53,261 nt of DNA, from contig QCSN01000011.1 of NCBI GenBank assembly GCA_003211515.1, positions 1 to 53,261 on the forward strand, read 5' to 3'. The DNA comes from Synechococcus sp. AG-670-F04. Its GTDB lineage: Bacteria > Cyanobacteriota > Cyanobacteriia > PCC-6307 > Cyanobiaceae. Position 1 is the stretch's first letter. Each line of letters starts with the position of its first letter. A program made the translations under genes and the position numbers. Shown here piece after piece: positions 16,350 to 25,658 of the stretch. Under the pieces are notes generated by a model, which was not told where the DNA came from, did not search any database, and saw only the letters and a program-made list of their open reading frames with translations.

Positions 16350-17377
16350 CATAACCCCTCCCAATAAAAAAAATCACGCCATGACCACGCTCCCGTATAA
16401 GGCTAATCTTCTCCATGAGGACCGGTATTGTCGTGGTTTGTTTCCCAAAACCAGCAAGGATTCCAATCTGTGTAGGAATACGCCATTCACGCGCTTTGCG
16501 CAGAAGCCGGTTGATCAAGATCACAAGTAAATCCTTTCACTGAATAGGCATAGTTTTGGACCACAAGCTCATCAATCAGCTCAACCATCGCCCAAAGCTC
16601 CCAAACCTGCAACCACAGGTTGTAGGCCTGACGGAACGGACCCGGTGACAGACTGATTCGAACTGGCAGCTGCTCCGCTGCCAAGGTGGTTCGCAACTCG
16701 CGTAAGAGACTTGTTAAGTGCTTGCGCCGCCAGGTCATCCAATTGCGATCGGTGTGATTTCTTGGCGGCGGTGTACCGAACTGTCGTCCATATAACTCTT
16801 GTGTATACGTGTCAGAGCCAAATTTCACAGGCCTGGCGAAGTGATCATCAAGCTACAGTCCATACATCGAACAGCGCTTGAGGGTTTCGACAACCAATCC
16901 GATCAACCGATTCCGCACAGCGGGATGGGCAGGATTAAGCCAAGCCATGCGGTGGTTCCCATGCATCTTCATCCAACGCTGACCATTGGATTGCGCCAAA
17001 ACCCATTCAGGAGTGCGCTGAACAACCTCTGAATCAGAGGGCTCCATCAAGCCGTATTCATCAAACCAAGGCATCACCTTGATTCCACGTTTCAGGCCTT
17101 CTTCAGCAATCGCGCAAATCGGGTCCAGATCAAGTCCGGCTTTTTTGAGCTGTGGCTCAACTGGCGCATAGAAACTGGCATGAAACGTGGTACCGCGGCT
17201 CCAGACGCTCGGCAGAACACGGTCAAATCCAGCTCTCTGCAGCTTTTGCATCGCCGCACGAATCTTCAGCTTGCTGTACTACAGCTTGCTCGGATTATTT
17301 GTAAGCCAGACCCCCATGGTTTGACGTGTCTTAAGCAAAGAGTCCAGTCGAGTCTGGGCCCGTAATGGAAGTATCAT
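16342..17377 (-). pseudogene. decayed glycoside-hydrolase-like protein (GHL10 / DUF187, YngK-like)
   Basis: One frame on the minus strand runs from about 17377 to 16487 and matches the family pattern: TMGVWLTNNPSKL, AGFDRVLPSVWSRG, PWFDEYGLMEP, AWLNPAHPAVRN, then LDDHFARP and VVQNYAYSVKGF. It is broken by TAG at 17279-17281 and by TAG at 16853-16855, where the family has GLQLDDH, so CAG became TAG. After about 16500 the frame shifts and continues as WRIPTQIGILAGFGKQTTTI to GHGVIFF, where an 8-T run again shifts the frame. It is clearly a dead gene; intact members are secreted hydrolase-like barrels. Confidence 0.8.
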
Positions 17378-17797
17378 TCCCAGGCAAAAAGTTGAAATAA
17401 GGCTGAAACATGCGCAGTTCCATAAAAACTTTGTGAGGCGTAAAGTAGCCGCATGTTAATCCTTCTGATCATAGCCGAGAATGCACTACATCACTTCATT
17501 CCTTGCATTACAAAACGATCTTATTTAATCAAGAACGAATTGATCAAGGGCAAGCCCATCGCAAGCATCCATCATGGGGGATAGGGCATTCAAGATTAAA
17601 AACAATCCAGCCGCCTTTCAATGAAATCTCAATCACTGCCCATACTTAGCCCAAGAGGATTTTGATCTTGATGTACGCAAGTCTTCTAAACTACCAACCA
17701 AATACCAACTGGCCTCTTAAACAATGAACCACCACAGCTCAATATTCCAAAAAATAAAATAGCTGAGCATTTAAATTGCCAGAGGCCGAAAGGATGG
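17378..17797. other. AT-rich gap before the PilB-like gene
   Basis: No gene, RNA or strong motif is seen. It holds the former start of the decayed hydrolase-like gene and presumably the promoter of the ATPase gene. The island's right edge falls around here. Confidence 0.4.
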
Positions 17798-19534
17798 TTG
17801 CGAAAGACTTTCGAATTGACAAGGGAACCAACAACAGCTATCAAGGGAGAAATCACTGCATCAATGCTTGAACAAGGCAATTACTCTTATGCCACTGTTC
17901 GAGAACTTGTTGACGAATATTTTTCTTTGCAGTGGTGCCGTGAAAATATTGTCGTACCAATTGGCATTGATTTCAACAAAAATATTGGCACAGAGAAGTT
18001 AACAGTTGCGATCGGCAACCTTGCATTTCTGGCCACGATTGGAGATTTCATTAAATATCGTGCAGAGGCAGGGGGCTTGGAGTGTCAGTTTATTGAATTA
18101 GCACCAAATACAATTGAAGATATTCTCGATCATGCAGCGAGAGAAAAGCGGATCCGAAATAACAATCCTTTTGGAGACCATATCGCCAAGAATGGTGATC
18201 CAAAACAAATTGACGATGATGCGACTGGTCTAAATTTTTTTGACCATGACGATTTCCAATTTGACGACATTGAATCTGATCAGTTGGCTGATATCCTTCC
18301 GATTGATCTTTCCTCAGATCCATCCGAAAGCAAGGTTGAACATTCAGCGAAAAAAATACTAATTTACATGCATCATTCTGGGACGTCTGATCTTGTTATT
18401 GAGCCCGGAGTCGACGAATACAGACTCCGCACACGACACGACGGCTTGATGCAACATCCAATCAGCATGAGCCACGCCGCTGGCGTTCACGTGATCGCAT
18501 GTATTAAAAAAATGGCAACCATGGATCATCTAGACCAGTTTTCTTTCCAAAAAGGAACGATTAATTGCACCCATCAAGGCCATAGGATGACCTTGCTTTG
18601 CTCAACGATTGGCGCAAAAAAAGGCGAGATTCTTATAGTTAAAAAAATCCGAATAGCATCCAAAAAATTAACTCTTAATTCGTTGATTACAAACAATCAA
18701 ATCTGCAATGATTTTCGATCAATGATCAACCAGGGTAATGGCGTCATTATGATCGCAGGCCCGAGAGGCGCCGGAAAATCAACAACTCTGGCGGCAGTTC
18801 TGCAAGATATTGATTCCGACGAACGACGCACTGTTACAGCAGAGGATCCGATCACTTACGATCTTGGCGGCCACATCCAACAAGTCTCTATCGATCGCTC
18901 AAAAGGACAGACTTATGCAGAATTGCTATCTCACTTTGTAGAACAGGATGCAGATACTATTTTTATTGGTGAAGCTTTAGATCCAGACACTGCTGCATCC
19001 TGTCTGGCTGCAGCTGAGAAAGGCCATCTGATCTTTACGACGCTGCACACCAGCAATGCAGCATGCGCCATCAAACGTTTAATCGATATGAGAATTCCGA
19101 GCCACAAAATTAATGCATCATTGCGTGGCGTTCTTGCGCAACAACTTCTGCGTAAAGTCTGCCCTGAATGCAGCTCAGAGCGTCCCATTAATGAACAAGA
19201 AGCACAGTTAACAACACTTCCTACTGGCACCATTGTGCGGTTTGCCAGAGCCCTGAATCGCGAAGAACAACAACAACGCAAAGACAGCGGCACACTCTGC
19301 GCGCTTTGTCATGGTCGGGGTTATCACGGACGCATTGCAGCCTATGAATTTCTTCAAATCAATCCATCGATGATGGAGGTTATTAATGCCAGTAAATCCG
19401 CAATTAAAATCCAGGAAGAAGCCATCAAAAATGGAATGACAACATTGAGAAGTCATTCCAGTGAACTCATTCGACAGAAACTCACCACAATCTCTGAATT
19501 CACAAGAATCTATGGGGCTCAAATTTACAACTAA
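17798..19534 (+). CDS. PilB/GspE-type secretion ATPase, orphan
   Basis: 578 residues with an N-terminal GspE-like domain (SYATVRELVDEYFSLQW) and a C-terminal motor domain. Walker A is GPRGAGKST (321-329), the Asp box TAEDPITYDLGG, the His box TLHTSNA, and a four-Cys zinc motif C455-x2-C458 ... C501-x2-C504. The Walker B region reads FIGEALDPDT, where the family has GEIRDxET, so the conserved Arg is lost and an Ala-Leu replaces Ile-Arg. The start is uncertain (TTG 17798, or ATG at residue 24). The protein would power type IV pilus or transformation pilus assembly, but no pilT, pilC or pilin gene is in the window. Its stop overlaps the convergent prs stop by 4 bp. Confidence 0.75.
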   Translation: MRKTFELTREPTTAIKGEITASMLEQGNYSYATVRELVDEYFSLQWCRENIVVPIGIDFNKNIGTEKLTVAIGNLAFLATIGDFIKYRAEAGGLECQFIELAPNTIEDILDHAAREKRIRNNNPFGDHIAKNGDPKQIDDDATGLNFFDHDDFQFDDIESDQLADILPIDLSSDPSESKVEHSAKKILIYMHHSGTSDLVIEPGVDEYRLRTRHDGLMQHPISMSHAAGVHVIACIKKMATMDHLDQFSFQKGTINCTHQGHRMTLLCSTIGAKKGEILIVKKIRIASKKLTLNSLITNNQICNDFRSMINQGNGVIMIAGPRGAGKSTTLAAVLQDIDSDERRTVTAEDPITYDLGGHIQQVSIDRSKGQTYAELLSHFVEQDADTIFIGEALDPDTAASCLAAAEKGHLIFTTLHTSNAACAIKRLIDMRIPSHKINASLRGVLAQQLLRKVCPECSSERPINEQEAQLTTLPTGTIVRFARALNREEQQQRKDSGTLCALCHGRGYHGRIAAYEFLQINPSMMEVINASKSAIKIQEEAIKNGMTTLRSHSSELIRQKLTTISEFTRIYGAQIYN

Positions 19535-20526
19535 CGGAACATGGAGCTCACTGAACTTTCCTCGTGAATGCGCCAGATCGCCTCTCCCAACATTCTGGCA
19601 ACGGAGAGAACCTGCAGCTGAGCGAAGGTGCGGTCTTGTGGAATTGGGATGCTGTTGGTGACAACAACCTGTTCGAACAAACCCTCGGCTGATAAGCGTT
19701 CGGATGCCGGTGGTGAGAACACGGGATGGGTGGCACAGGCCAGGACGCGCTTGGCGCCCTGTTGACGCAGCAGACGCGCACCAGCGCAGATCGTGCCGCC
19801 GGTATCGATCATGTCGTCAATCAGAATCGCGGTCCGTCCTGCTACATCACCGATCACGGTCAGGCTCTCGGCCATGTTGTGGCCTGTTCGCCGCTTATCA
19901 ATGATCGCCAGCGGAGCATCATGCATTTGCTTCGCGAAGGCACGGGCACGTGCCACACCGCCCACGTCGGGGGACACCACAACGATGTCACCGAGATTTT
20001 GCGTCGAGAGATAGTCCACCAGCACCGGTGATCCATAAATGTGATCACAGGGAATGTCGAAATAGCCCTGGATCTGAGCGGAATGCAGATCCATGGCCAA
20101 AACCCTGTCCACGCCCGACTTCACCAGCAGATTGGCCGTCAGCTTGGCTGTGATCGACTCGCGTCCAGCTGTCTTGCGATCTGCCCGGGCGTAACCGTAG
20201 TAAGGCACCACAGCGGTGATCTGGCGGGCAGAGGCCCGTCGGCAAGCATCCACCATGATCAACAACTCCATCAGGTGGTCGTTGACCGGAGCACAGGTGG
20301 GTTGGATCAGAAAAACATCACAGCCCCTGATCGATTCCTGAATCTGGACGTAAAGCTCACCATCGGCGAACCGCTTGCAGACCCGTGGACCATCGGGAAC
20401 CCCGAGATAGGTCGCGATTTCACGAGCCAGCCCAGGGTTTGAAGTACCGCTGAACAACCGCAGTCGGCGGGTATCAGGAGTGATCTTCTCCTGCTCAATG
20501 CGGGCTGCGGTCAGGAAGCTGGTCAC
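19531..20526 (-). CDS. prs: ribose-phosphate pyrophosphokinase
   Basis: 331 residues from GTG 20526, chosen to match the usual cyanobacterial N-terminus (TSFLTAARIEQEKI); the frame is open further upstream without family similarity. It makes PRPP from ribose 5-phosphate and ATP for nucleotide, His and Trp synthesis. Present are the flexible loop YYGYARADRK, the metal-binding segment VLAMDLHSAQIQGYF and the PRPP loop ILIDDMIDTGGT. It is convergent with the PilB-like gene with no intergenic space. Confidence 0.95.
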   Translation of the reverse strand: MTSFLTAARIEQEKITPDTRRLRLFSGTSNPGLAREIATYLGVPDGPRVCKRFADGELYVQIQESIRGCDVFLIQPTCAPVNDHLMELLIMVDACRRASARQITAVVPYYGYARADRKTAGRESITAKLTANLLVKSGVDRVLAMDLHSAQIQGYFDIPCDHIYGSPVLVDYLSTQNLGDIVVVSPDVGGVARARAFAKQMHDAPLAIIDKRRTGHNMAESLTVIGDVAGRTAILIDDMIDTGGTICAGARLLRQQGAKRVLACATHPVFSPPASERLSAEGLFEQVVVTNSIPIPQDRTFAQLQVLSVARMLGEAIWRIHEESSVSSMFR

Positions 20527-20582
20527 GGCGCCCGCGGGACAAGTTCTGCTGTAATCCGATGGTAGTGGTGAGCTGGGGGGCC

Positions 20583-21116
20583 ATGTCCACAGATTGTGTG
20601 GTGCTTGTGGGAGCAGGACCGTTGCCTGAGTTGCAAATGCGACGCAGCGCCGAAGCACTGGCGACGGGCGGAAAGCGCGCTCTGATCAGCCATGCCGCCG
20701 GCGAATCACCCCATGACGTCCTCCGGAACGTGGCGAATCAGCACGTGATCCTGCGTCTGAGTGGAGATGCAGCACGCTGGCACCCGCAAGCGGGCAGCTG
20801 GCTCGAGGCCCTGGCTGATTGGAACTGCCCCGTCCTTTTTCTGGTTGGTGGAGACGCCGATGGGGGGATACCCGGAACCGCGGCGTCGTACATCGCCCTT
20901 AGCCAAAAGCTTCGTGTTCCCCTGATTGGCATTGCCCAGGTGGATGGGGCCTGGGATACGACAGCACGACGACAGGACCAGCTTCCCTGGTGCGGATGGA
21001 TTCCAGCAGCGAATCACCCAAGACATGACGATGGACGCACCGCCCTTGCGGATGTCATCCGCAGCGGTCGTCTTACGGCTTCTTCGGCCAGAGCGGCAAA
21101 GCCTGGCCAGGCTTGA
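20583..21116 (+). CDS. conserved hypothetical protein
   Basis: 177 residues from ATG 20583. The N-terminus (CVVLVGAGPLPELQ) looks like a first strand-loop-helix of an alpha/beta fold, and further strands follow (VLFLVGG, VPLIGIAQV). No catalytic motif or family is recognised. It is divergent from prs (56 bp) and its last 44 bp overlap the end of the LCP gene on the other strand. Confidence 0.5.
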   Translation: MSTDCVVLVGAGPLPELQMRRSAEALATGGKRALISHAAGESPHDVLRNVANQHVILRLSGDAARWHPQAGSWLEALADWNCPVLFLVGGDADGGIPGTAASYIALSQKLRVPLIGIAQVDGAWDTTARRQDQLPWCGWIPAANHPRHDDGRTALADVIRSGRLTASSARAAKPGQA

Positions 21117-22035
21117 GTTGGCGCAGTGGCTGGTTCTTAAGCTTTGGAGCCAGACGCAACTGGCTGAATTCCAGCGGAGGGGGACTGGCAATCACAGCCG
21201 CGGCCAGGCTGAGCATCTCTCCGGTGCTCAGGTTCGTCTCAAGCTGACCGCTCACTTCATCGAGCAGTCCGCGCATGCTGATGATGCCGCTGGGAGCCTG
21301 CATCTGCTCAACCACGGCTCGAATCAAAATCTGCTGACGCCTGCGGCGGTTGACGTCATCGCCACTGCCTTTGAGGTAACGAACGAGTTGCTCTGCCTGG
21401 GCTCCGTTCAGGCTCTGGCGGCCAGCCTGAAGGTCAACGCTGAAGCCCTGGCTGTTGTCACTGCCTTGATAGGTCTGATTCAGGATCACATCAACCTCTC
21501 CGAGGTTGTTGACCACGGTTCGCAGGGACTGGCGCGGCATCACCACATAACGCTGCAAAGACTGCTCGGGCAAACCGAGGATGTCCCGGATGGCATCGGC
21601 CATCAGTGCCACACCTCCAGTACGCCAGAGACCGCCCAAGGCCATCGGTGAATCACCTCCAGGCAACTTCACGGCCAGTTCCGTCGGCAACTGCAGTATC
21701 TGCAGTGGCTGGGACGCATCAATCCGGATCAACAACAGAGCATCCGCATTGGCAGGCCCCCTGGGTGCCGCCTGATTGCTGGGATCGCGAAGGTTGTCGG
21801 CATCTGCACCAATCAGCAGCAGCGTGATCGAGCCCTCTGGGTACAACGCCAGGCTGGAAGGGTCACTCACGCTCGGAGCAGCACCCTTGGCGACCCGATC
21901 CGGCTCAGGCCAGAGACTGCTCAGCAACCAACCCGTTGCCCCCACACTCAGCGCAAGAACAACAATGCGCAGCACAGCACGGAGCGGCGAACGGCCCAAC
22001 CACCGGTTTAAACGCCCTTGATCGGAAGCGGTCAT
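21073..22035 (-). CDS. LytR-CpsA-Psr (LCP) family protein
   Basis: 320 residues from ATG 22035 (MTASDQGRL), followed by a membrane anchor at about 22-40. The LCP domain shows [30 protein letters not shown] and the Arg-rich [11 protein letters not shown] motif. LCP enzymes transfer lipid-linked glycopolymers onto cell wall or surface acceptors; in cyanobacteria the acceptor is not established. Divergent from the vinyl reductase gene (79 bp apart) and convergently overlapping the hypothetical gene. Confidence 0.85.
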   Translation of the reverse strand: MTASDQGRLNRWLGRSPLRAVLRIVVLALSVGATGWLLSSLWPEPDRVAKGAAPSVSDPSSLALYPEGSITLLLIGADADNLRDPSNQAAPRGPANADALLLIRIDASQPLQILQLPTELAVKLPGGDSPMALGGLWRTGGVALMADAIRDILGLPEQSLQRYVVMPRQSLRTVVNNLGEVDVILNQTYQGSDNSQGFSVDLQAGRQSLNGAQAEQLVRYLKGSGDDVNRRRRQQILIRAVVEQMQAPSGIISMRGLLDEVSGQLETNLSTGEMLSLAAAVIASPPPLEFSQLRLAPKLKNQPLRQLKPGQALPLWPKKP

Positions 22036-22114
22036 CGTCCGTGAGCACCGAAGCGCCGCCCAGTTTCGCTCAAGAGGCTCCTCCTTAGCTTGTGAAACCC
22101 ACGTCTCAAATTCC

Positions 22115-23143
22115 ATGACACTGCGCCATGACTTCCGCAGCCGTCCACCGGAACAGGTGCGCGTGGTGGTCTTCGGTGCAACCGGCTACATCGGCCGTTT
22201 CGTGGTGAAGGAATTGGTCCAGAGGGGCTACCAGGTGGTGGCGTTCAGCCGGGAGCGCAGTGGGGTAGGCGGTCGGGACAACCACGAGCAAGTCAGCGCA
22301 AGCCTGGCTGGAGCAGAGGTCCGCATCGGTGACGTCACCGATCCACAATCACTCGCTGCAGAGGCCTTCGATCAACCCACAGATGTTGTGGTGTCCTGTC
22401 TGGCCTCACGCAGCGGAGGCCGGCGAGATTCCTGGGCGATCGATCATGAAGCCACCCTGAACACCTACCGGGAGGGACGCAAAGCCGGCGTTGCCCATTA
22501 CGTGCTGCTCTCTGCAATCTGCGTGCAGAAACCACAGCTTGAGTTTCAGAAAGCCAAGCTCGCGTTTGAGGCGGCTCTGAAGGACGACGCGGAGATGACC
22601 CACTCGATCGTCCGTCCGACAGCATTTTTCAAGAGCTTGGCGGGGCAGGTGGAGATCTGCAGGAAAGGCGGTCCCTACGTGATGTTCGATGGCGGAACCC
22701 TGGCCAGCTGCAAACCGATCAGCGAAGCCGACTTGGCCCGGTTCATGGCGGACTGCATCCATGACCAGACCAAGATCAATCAGGTGTTGCCCATCGGTGG
22801 GCCCGGCCAGGCCCTCAGCGCCCGTGAGCAGGGCGAGATGCTGTTCCGGGCCCTGGGACGCAAACCATTTCTTCTGTCCGTACCGATTGGACTGATGGAT
22901 GCTCCGATCGCGCTGATCGAAGGCCTTGGTCAGCTGTTTCCCGGACTGCAGGACAAGGCTGAATTCGGACGAATCGGTCGGTATTACGCCAGCGAATCGA
23001 TGCTCGTCTGGGATGACGACGCCCAGCGCTACGACGCCGATGCCACTCCCTCCTATGGGGAGGACACCCTTGAACAGTTTTTCGAGCGCGTGGTGCGGGA
23101 CGGAATGGCTGGGCAGGAACTGGGGGATGCGGCGTTGTTCTGA
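22115..23143 (+). CDS. divinyl (proto)chlorophyllide 8-vinyl reductase, BciA/DVR type
   Basis: 342 residues. An NAD(P)-binding [10 protein letters not shown] motif lies near residues 21-30. The sequence follows plant DVR closely: [60 protein letters not shown] and the C-terminus [16 protein letters not shown] and GMAGQELG. It reduces the C8 vinyl group during chlorophyll a synthesis. Its presence fits a marine Synechococcus, whereas Prochlorococcus keeps divinyl chlorophylls. It lies 32 bp before malQ. Confidence 0.93.
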   Translation: MTLRHDFRSRPPEQVRVVVFGATGYIGRFVVKELVQRGYQVVAFSRERSGVGGRDNHEQVSASLAGAEVRIGDVTDPQSLAAEAFDQPTDVVVSCLASRSGGRRDSWAIDHEATLNTYREGRKAGVAHYVLLSAICVQKPQLEFQKAKLAFEAALKDDAEMTHSIVRPTAFFKSLAGQVEICRKGGPYVMFDGGTLASCKPISEADLARFMADCIHDQTKINQVLPIGGPGQALSAREQGEMLFRALGRKPFLLSVPIGLMDAPIALIEGLGQLFPGLQDKAEFGRIGRYYASESMLVWDDDAQRYDADATPSYGEDTLEQFFERVVRDGMAGQELGDAALF

Positions 23144-23175
23144 ACAGGCCATCCTGAAAAAGAATCAACAACCTG

Positions 23176-24792
23176 ATGGATCAGCAGACGCCGCCACGGG
23201 CACGCACCAGCGGGGTGCTGGTCCATCCCACCGCTTTTCCCGGCAGTCCGGTTTGTGGAAGCTTCGGTGGGCCAAGTCGGCGCTGGTTGCACCTGCTTGC
23301 CGAGCACGGCATCGGTGTGTGGCAGCTCCTCCCCCTGGCCCCGCCTGATCACACCGGATCGCCCTACAGCTCCCCTTCCTGCTTTGCCTTGAACCCCTGG
23401 TTCCTGGATGCCGATGATCTGTGCAACGAGGGATTCATCACAAGGGAGGCCGCGGCCTCTCTCCCCGGAGCAGCTGCACCGCCTGAGGGTGGTGAAAGCC
23501 TCGATTTCGAACTGGCGACCCAACGCAGCCATGCCATGGCCGCTGCCCTACTGGTGGCATGGCCGGAACAGGACAACACACGACAAGAGGAGTTTGAGCA
23601 GTGGTGCCAGCAGCAGCGTTGGCTCGAGGATCACGTGTTCTTCGTGGTGCTCCATCAGCAATTCGGCGATGCCTGGTGGACCTGGCCGAATGACCTGGCC
23701 CGTCATCGCCCTGGACACCTGCGGCAATGGGCAAGCGACCATGGCGATGCGCTGCTGCAAGAGCGTTTGGTGCAGTGGCATCTCGACAGGCAGTGGCGGG
23801 CGATCCGGCGGTTGGCGAACGACCTCGGTGTACTGCTGTTCGGGGATGTGCCGTTCTATGTGAGTGCGGACAGTGCGGACGTCTGGAGTCACCGCTCGTT
23901 GTTCACGATTGAGGCCGATGGTCGACTCGTGACCCAGAGTGGTGTTCCGCCGGATTACTTCTCCGAGACCGGTCAGCTCTGGGGCTCTCCGGTCTATCGA
24001 TGGGGACGCCACAGGCTGACGCAATTCCGCTGGTGGCGGCATCGGATCGGACGGCAGCTGGCGCTCGTGGATCTGTTGCGCCTCGATCATTTCCGGGCCC
24101 TGGCTGGCTTCTGGGCCGTCCCTGGGAGCGATCAGACAGCGGAAAACGGTCGCTGGGAGCCGTCACCGGGCCGATCTCTCCTGCACAAGCTTCGCCAGGA
24201 CTGCGGTGGGGCGCTGCCGCTCATCGCGGAAGACCTCGGGGTGATCACCCCGGATGTGGAAGCACTGCGCGACGACTTCGAGTTGCCGGGAATGAAAGTG
24301 CTGCAATTCGCCTTCGATGGCATCCCAGACAACCCTTACCTGCCCGAAAACATCGTTGGAACCCGCTGGGTTGTCTACACCGGGACCCACGACAACCCCA
24401 CCACGCTGGGCTGGTGGCAGAACCTCGATCACGACAGCCGATCCCGCATTCTTGCGAGGGATCGGCGCAGCGAGGATGCACCGGCATGGACCCTGTTCGA
24501 CATGGCTTTCGCCACAAGCGCCGGGTTGGTTGTGGCACCGCTTCAGGATCTTCTACATCTGGACGATCAGGCGCGCTTCAACACACCGGGCACCAATACC
24601 GGGAACTGGATCTGGCGTCTTCCGTCCTTTGACGCCCATTTGATGGGGGCATTGAAGGGCTACGGCGAACGCGGCGCCGTCTGGGGACGCACCCTTGCAG
24701 GATCCGCCGGTCTCCGCGGAACAACCGGTTCACGCGAAACAGCCGGTTCACGCGAAACAGCCGGTTCACGCGAAACAGCCTCGATGCGATAA
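23176..24792 (+). CDS. malQ: 4-alpha-glucanotransferase (GH77)
   Basis: 538 residues. It moves alpha-1,4-glucan segments in glycogen and maltodextrin metabolism. GH77 catalytic regions are present: RLDHFR (nucleophile Asp near 304), IAEDLG (acid/base Glu near 352) and GTHDNPTT (Asp near 405). The N-terminus shows LLHPTAFPGSP-like and SPYSSPSCFALNP segments. The conserved domain ends near GYGERGAVWG; the last 30 residues are a GSRETA tandem tail from an 18-bp triplicate repeat. The final 133 bp overlap the RodZ-like gene on the other strand. Confidence 0.95.
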   Translation: MDQQTPPRARTSGVLVHPTAFPGSPVCGSFGGPSRRWLHLLAEHGIGVWQLLPLAPPDHTGSPYSSPSCFALNPWFLDADDLCNEGFITREAAASLPGAAAPPEGGESLDFELATQRSHAMAAALLVAWPEQDNTRQEEFEQWCQQQRWLEDHVFFVVLHQQFGDAWWTWPNDLARHRPGHLRQWASDHGDALLQERLVQWHLDRQWRAIRRLANDLGVLLFGDVPFYVSADSADVWSHRSLFTIEADGRLVTQSGVPPDYFSETGQLWGSPVYRWGRHRLTQFRWWRHRIGRQLALVDLLRLDHFRALAGFWAVPGSDQTAENGRWEPSPGRSLLHKLRQDCGGALPLIAEDLGVITPDVEALRDDFELPGMKVLQFAFDGIPDNPYLPENIVGTRWVVYTGTHDNPTTLGWWQNLDHDSRSRILARDRRSEDAPAWTLFDMAFATSAGLVVAPLQDLLHLDDQARFNTPGTNTGNWIWRLPSFDAHLMGALKGYGERGAVWGRTLAGSAGLRGTTGSRETAGSRETAGSRETASMR

Positions 24793-25658
24793 GTCCCCTT
24801 GCCGACCGCCTCCGGCTTTTGGGCATCGCCATTCCAGAGCACCTGATCGGTCGGAGCCAAAGGCGGTTCAATGCTGAGCAGCACCGGAGGCAACAGCTGG
24901 AGCGTCAATTCCCCAGCACCGCCTTTGAGGTTGATCCGATCCCCCCCTCGACTGGACACCACGAGTTGACGGGGCTCACTCAACTTGATCTGGAGCAGCC
25001 CGATCTGAGCCGGAAGGTCACCCTCAAGCCACTCGATCGGGCGGCGTTCCGCAGCCTGCTCCAGAGGCCGCAAACCCTGAACAACGGATTGACCACGGAT
25101 CGATACGCTTTTCGATGTACCTCCCGATGCACCTTGCCGGGTGAGCTGTGCCAGATCAGCTCGTACCGGCTCCAGGGCCAAGCTGTTGCGTTGTGCCAGA
25201 TCCTGCTGCTGACGGTTCAAGGCAAGGAGGCTGACCGCGATAACCAGCACATACACCAACGTGCCCTGCCAGGTAGTGAAAACGTCGATGCTCCCTGGAG
25301 TGAAGCGACGCAATCTCCCCGCACCATTCTGACGGGCCGCTGCCCGAGGGGGCAACACTGGATCCAGGCACCCAGGCGTCAGATCAAGACGCCGTTCAAG
25401 CTGCGGCAGCATGGATGCCAGATAGGCACGCTCGGGCAAACGGTCCTTCCAGCCTCGCTCCAACGCTTCAATCACCGGGGTGGTGATCCGGGTTTCATTG
25501 GCCAGATCGCGAAGCGTGAGACCCATCGCTTCGCGACGGCTTCGCATCAAAGCCCCCAAATCGCTGGTGCTCTGCACCGCAGAAGTCTCAGGATCTGAAT
25601 CGAGTCGATCGTTGAGGCGAGAACGCCGCCACCAGGGCCGGGGAAGCTTCAGTCGCAT
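24660..25658 (-). CDS. RodZ-like helix-turn-helix membrane protein
   Basis: 332 residues from ATG 25658. A cytoplasmic HTH (about 33-100: LGALMRSRREAMGLTLRDLA, RAYLASMLPQLE) is followed by one membrane helix (about 147-165: GTLVYVLVIAVSLLAL), a linker and a C-terminal beta domain like DUF4115. In RodZ proteins this links MreB filaments to the envelope and cell shape; here the role is inferred. The last 44 residues are a SREPAV/Pro-rich tail encoded inside malQ. The start overlaps the pseudouridine synthase gene by 10 bp. Confidence 0.75.
   Translation of the reverse strand: MRLKLPRPWWRRSRLNDRLDSDPETSAVQSTSDLGALMRSRREAMGLTLRDLANETRITTPVIEALERGWKDRLPERAYLASMLPQLERRLDLTPGCLDPVLPPRAAARQNGAGRLRRFTPGSIDVFTTWQGTLVYVLVIAVSLLALNRQQQDLAQRNSLALEPVRADLAQLTRQGASGGTSKSVSIRGQSVVQGLRPLEQAAERRPIEWLEGDLPAQIGLLQIKLSEPRQLVVSSRGGDRINLKGGAGELTLQLLPPVLLSIEPPLAPTDQVLWNGDAQKPEAVGKGTYRIEAVSREPAVSREPAVSREPVVPRRPADPARVRPQTAPRSP
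24725..24778. repeat. three perfect 18-bp tandem repeats coding on both strands
   Basis: CCGGTTCACGCGAAACAG occurs three times without change. On the plus strand it encodes GSRETA units of MalQ; on the minus strand SREPAV units of the RodZ-like protein. It lies wholly in the overlap of the two convergent genes. Confidence 0.95.
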
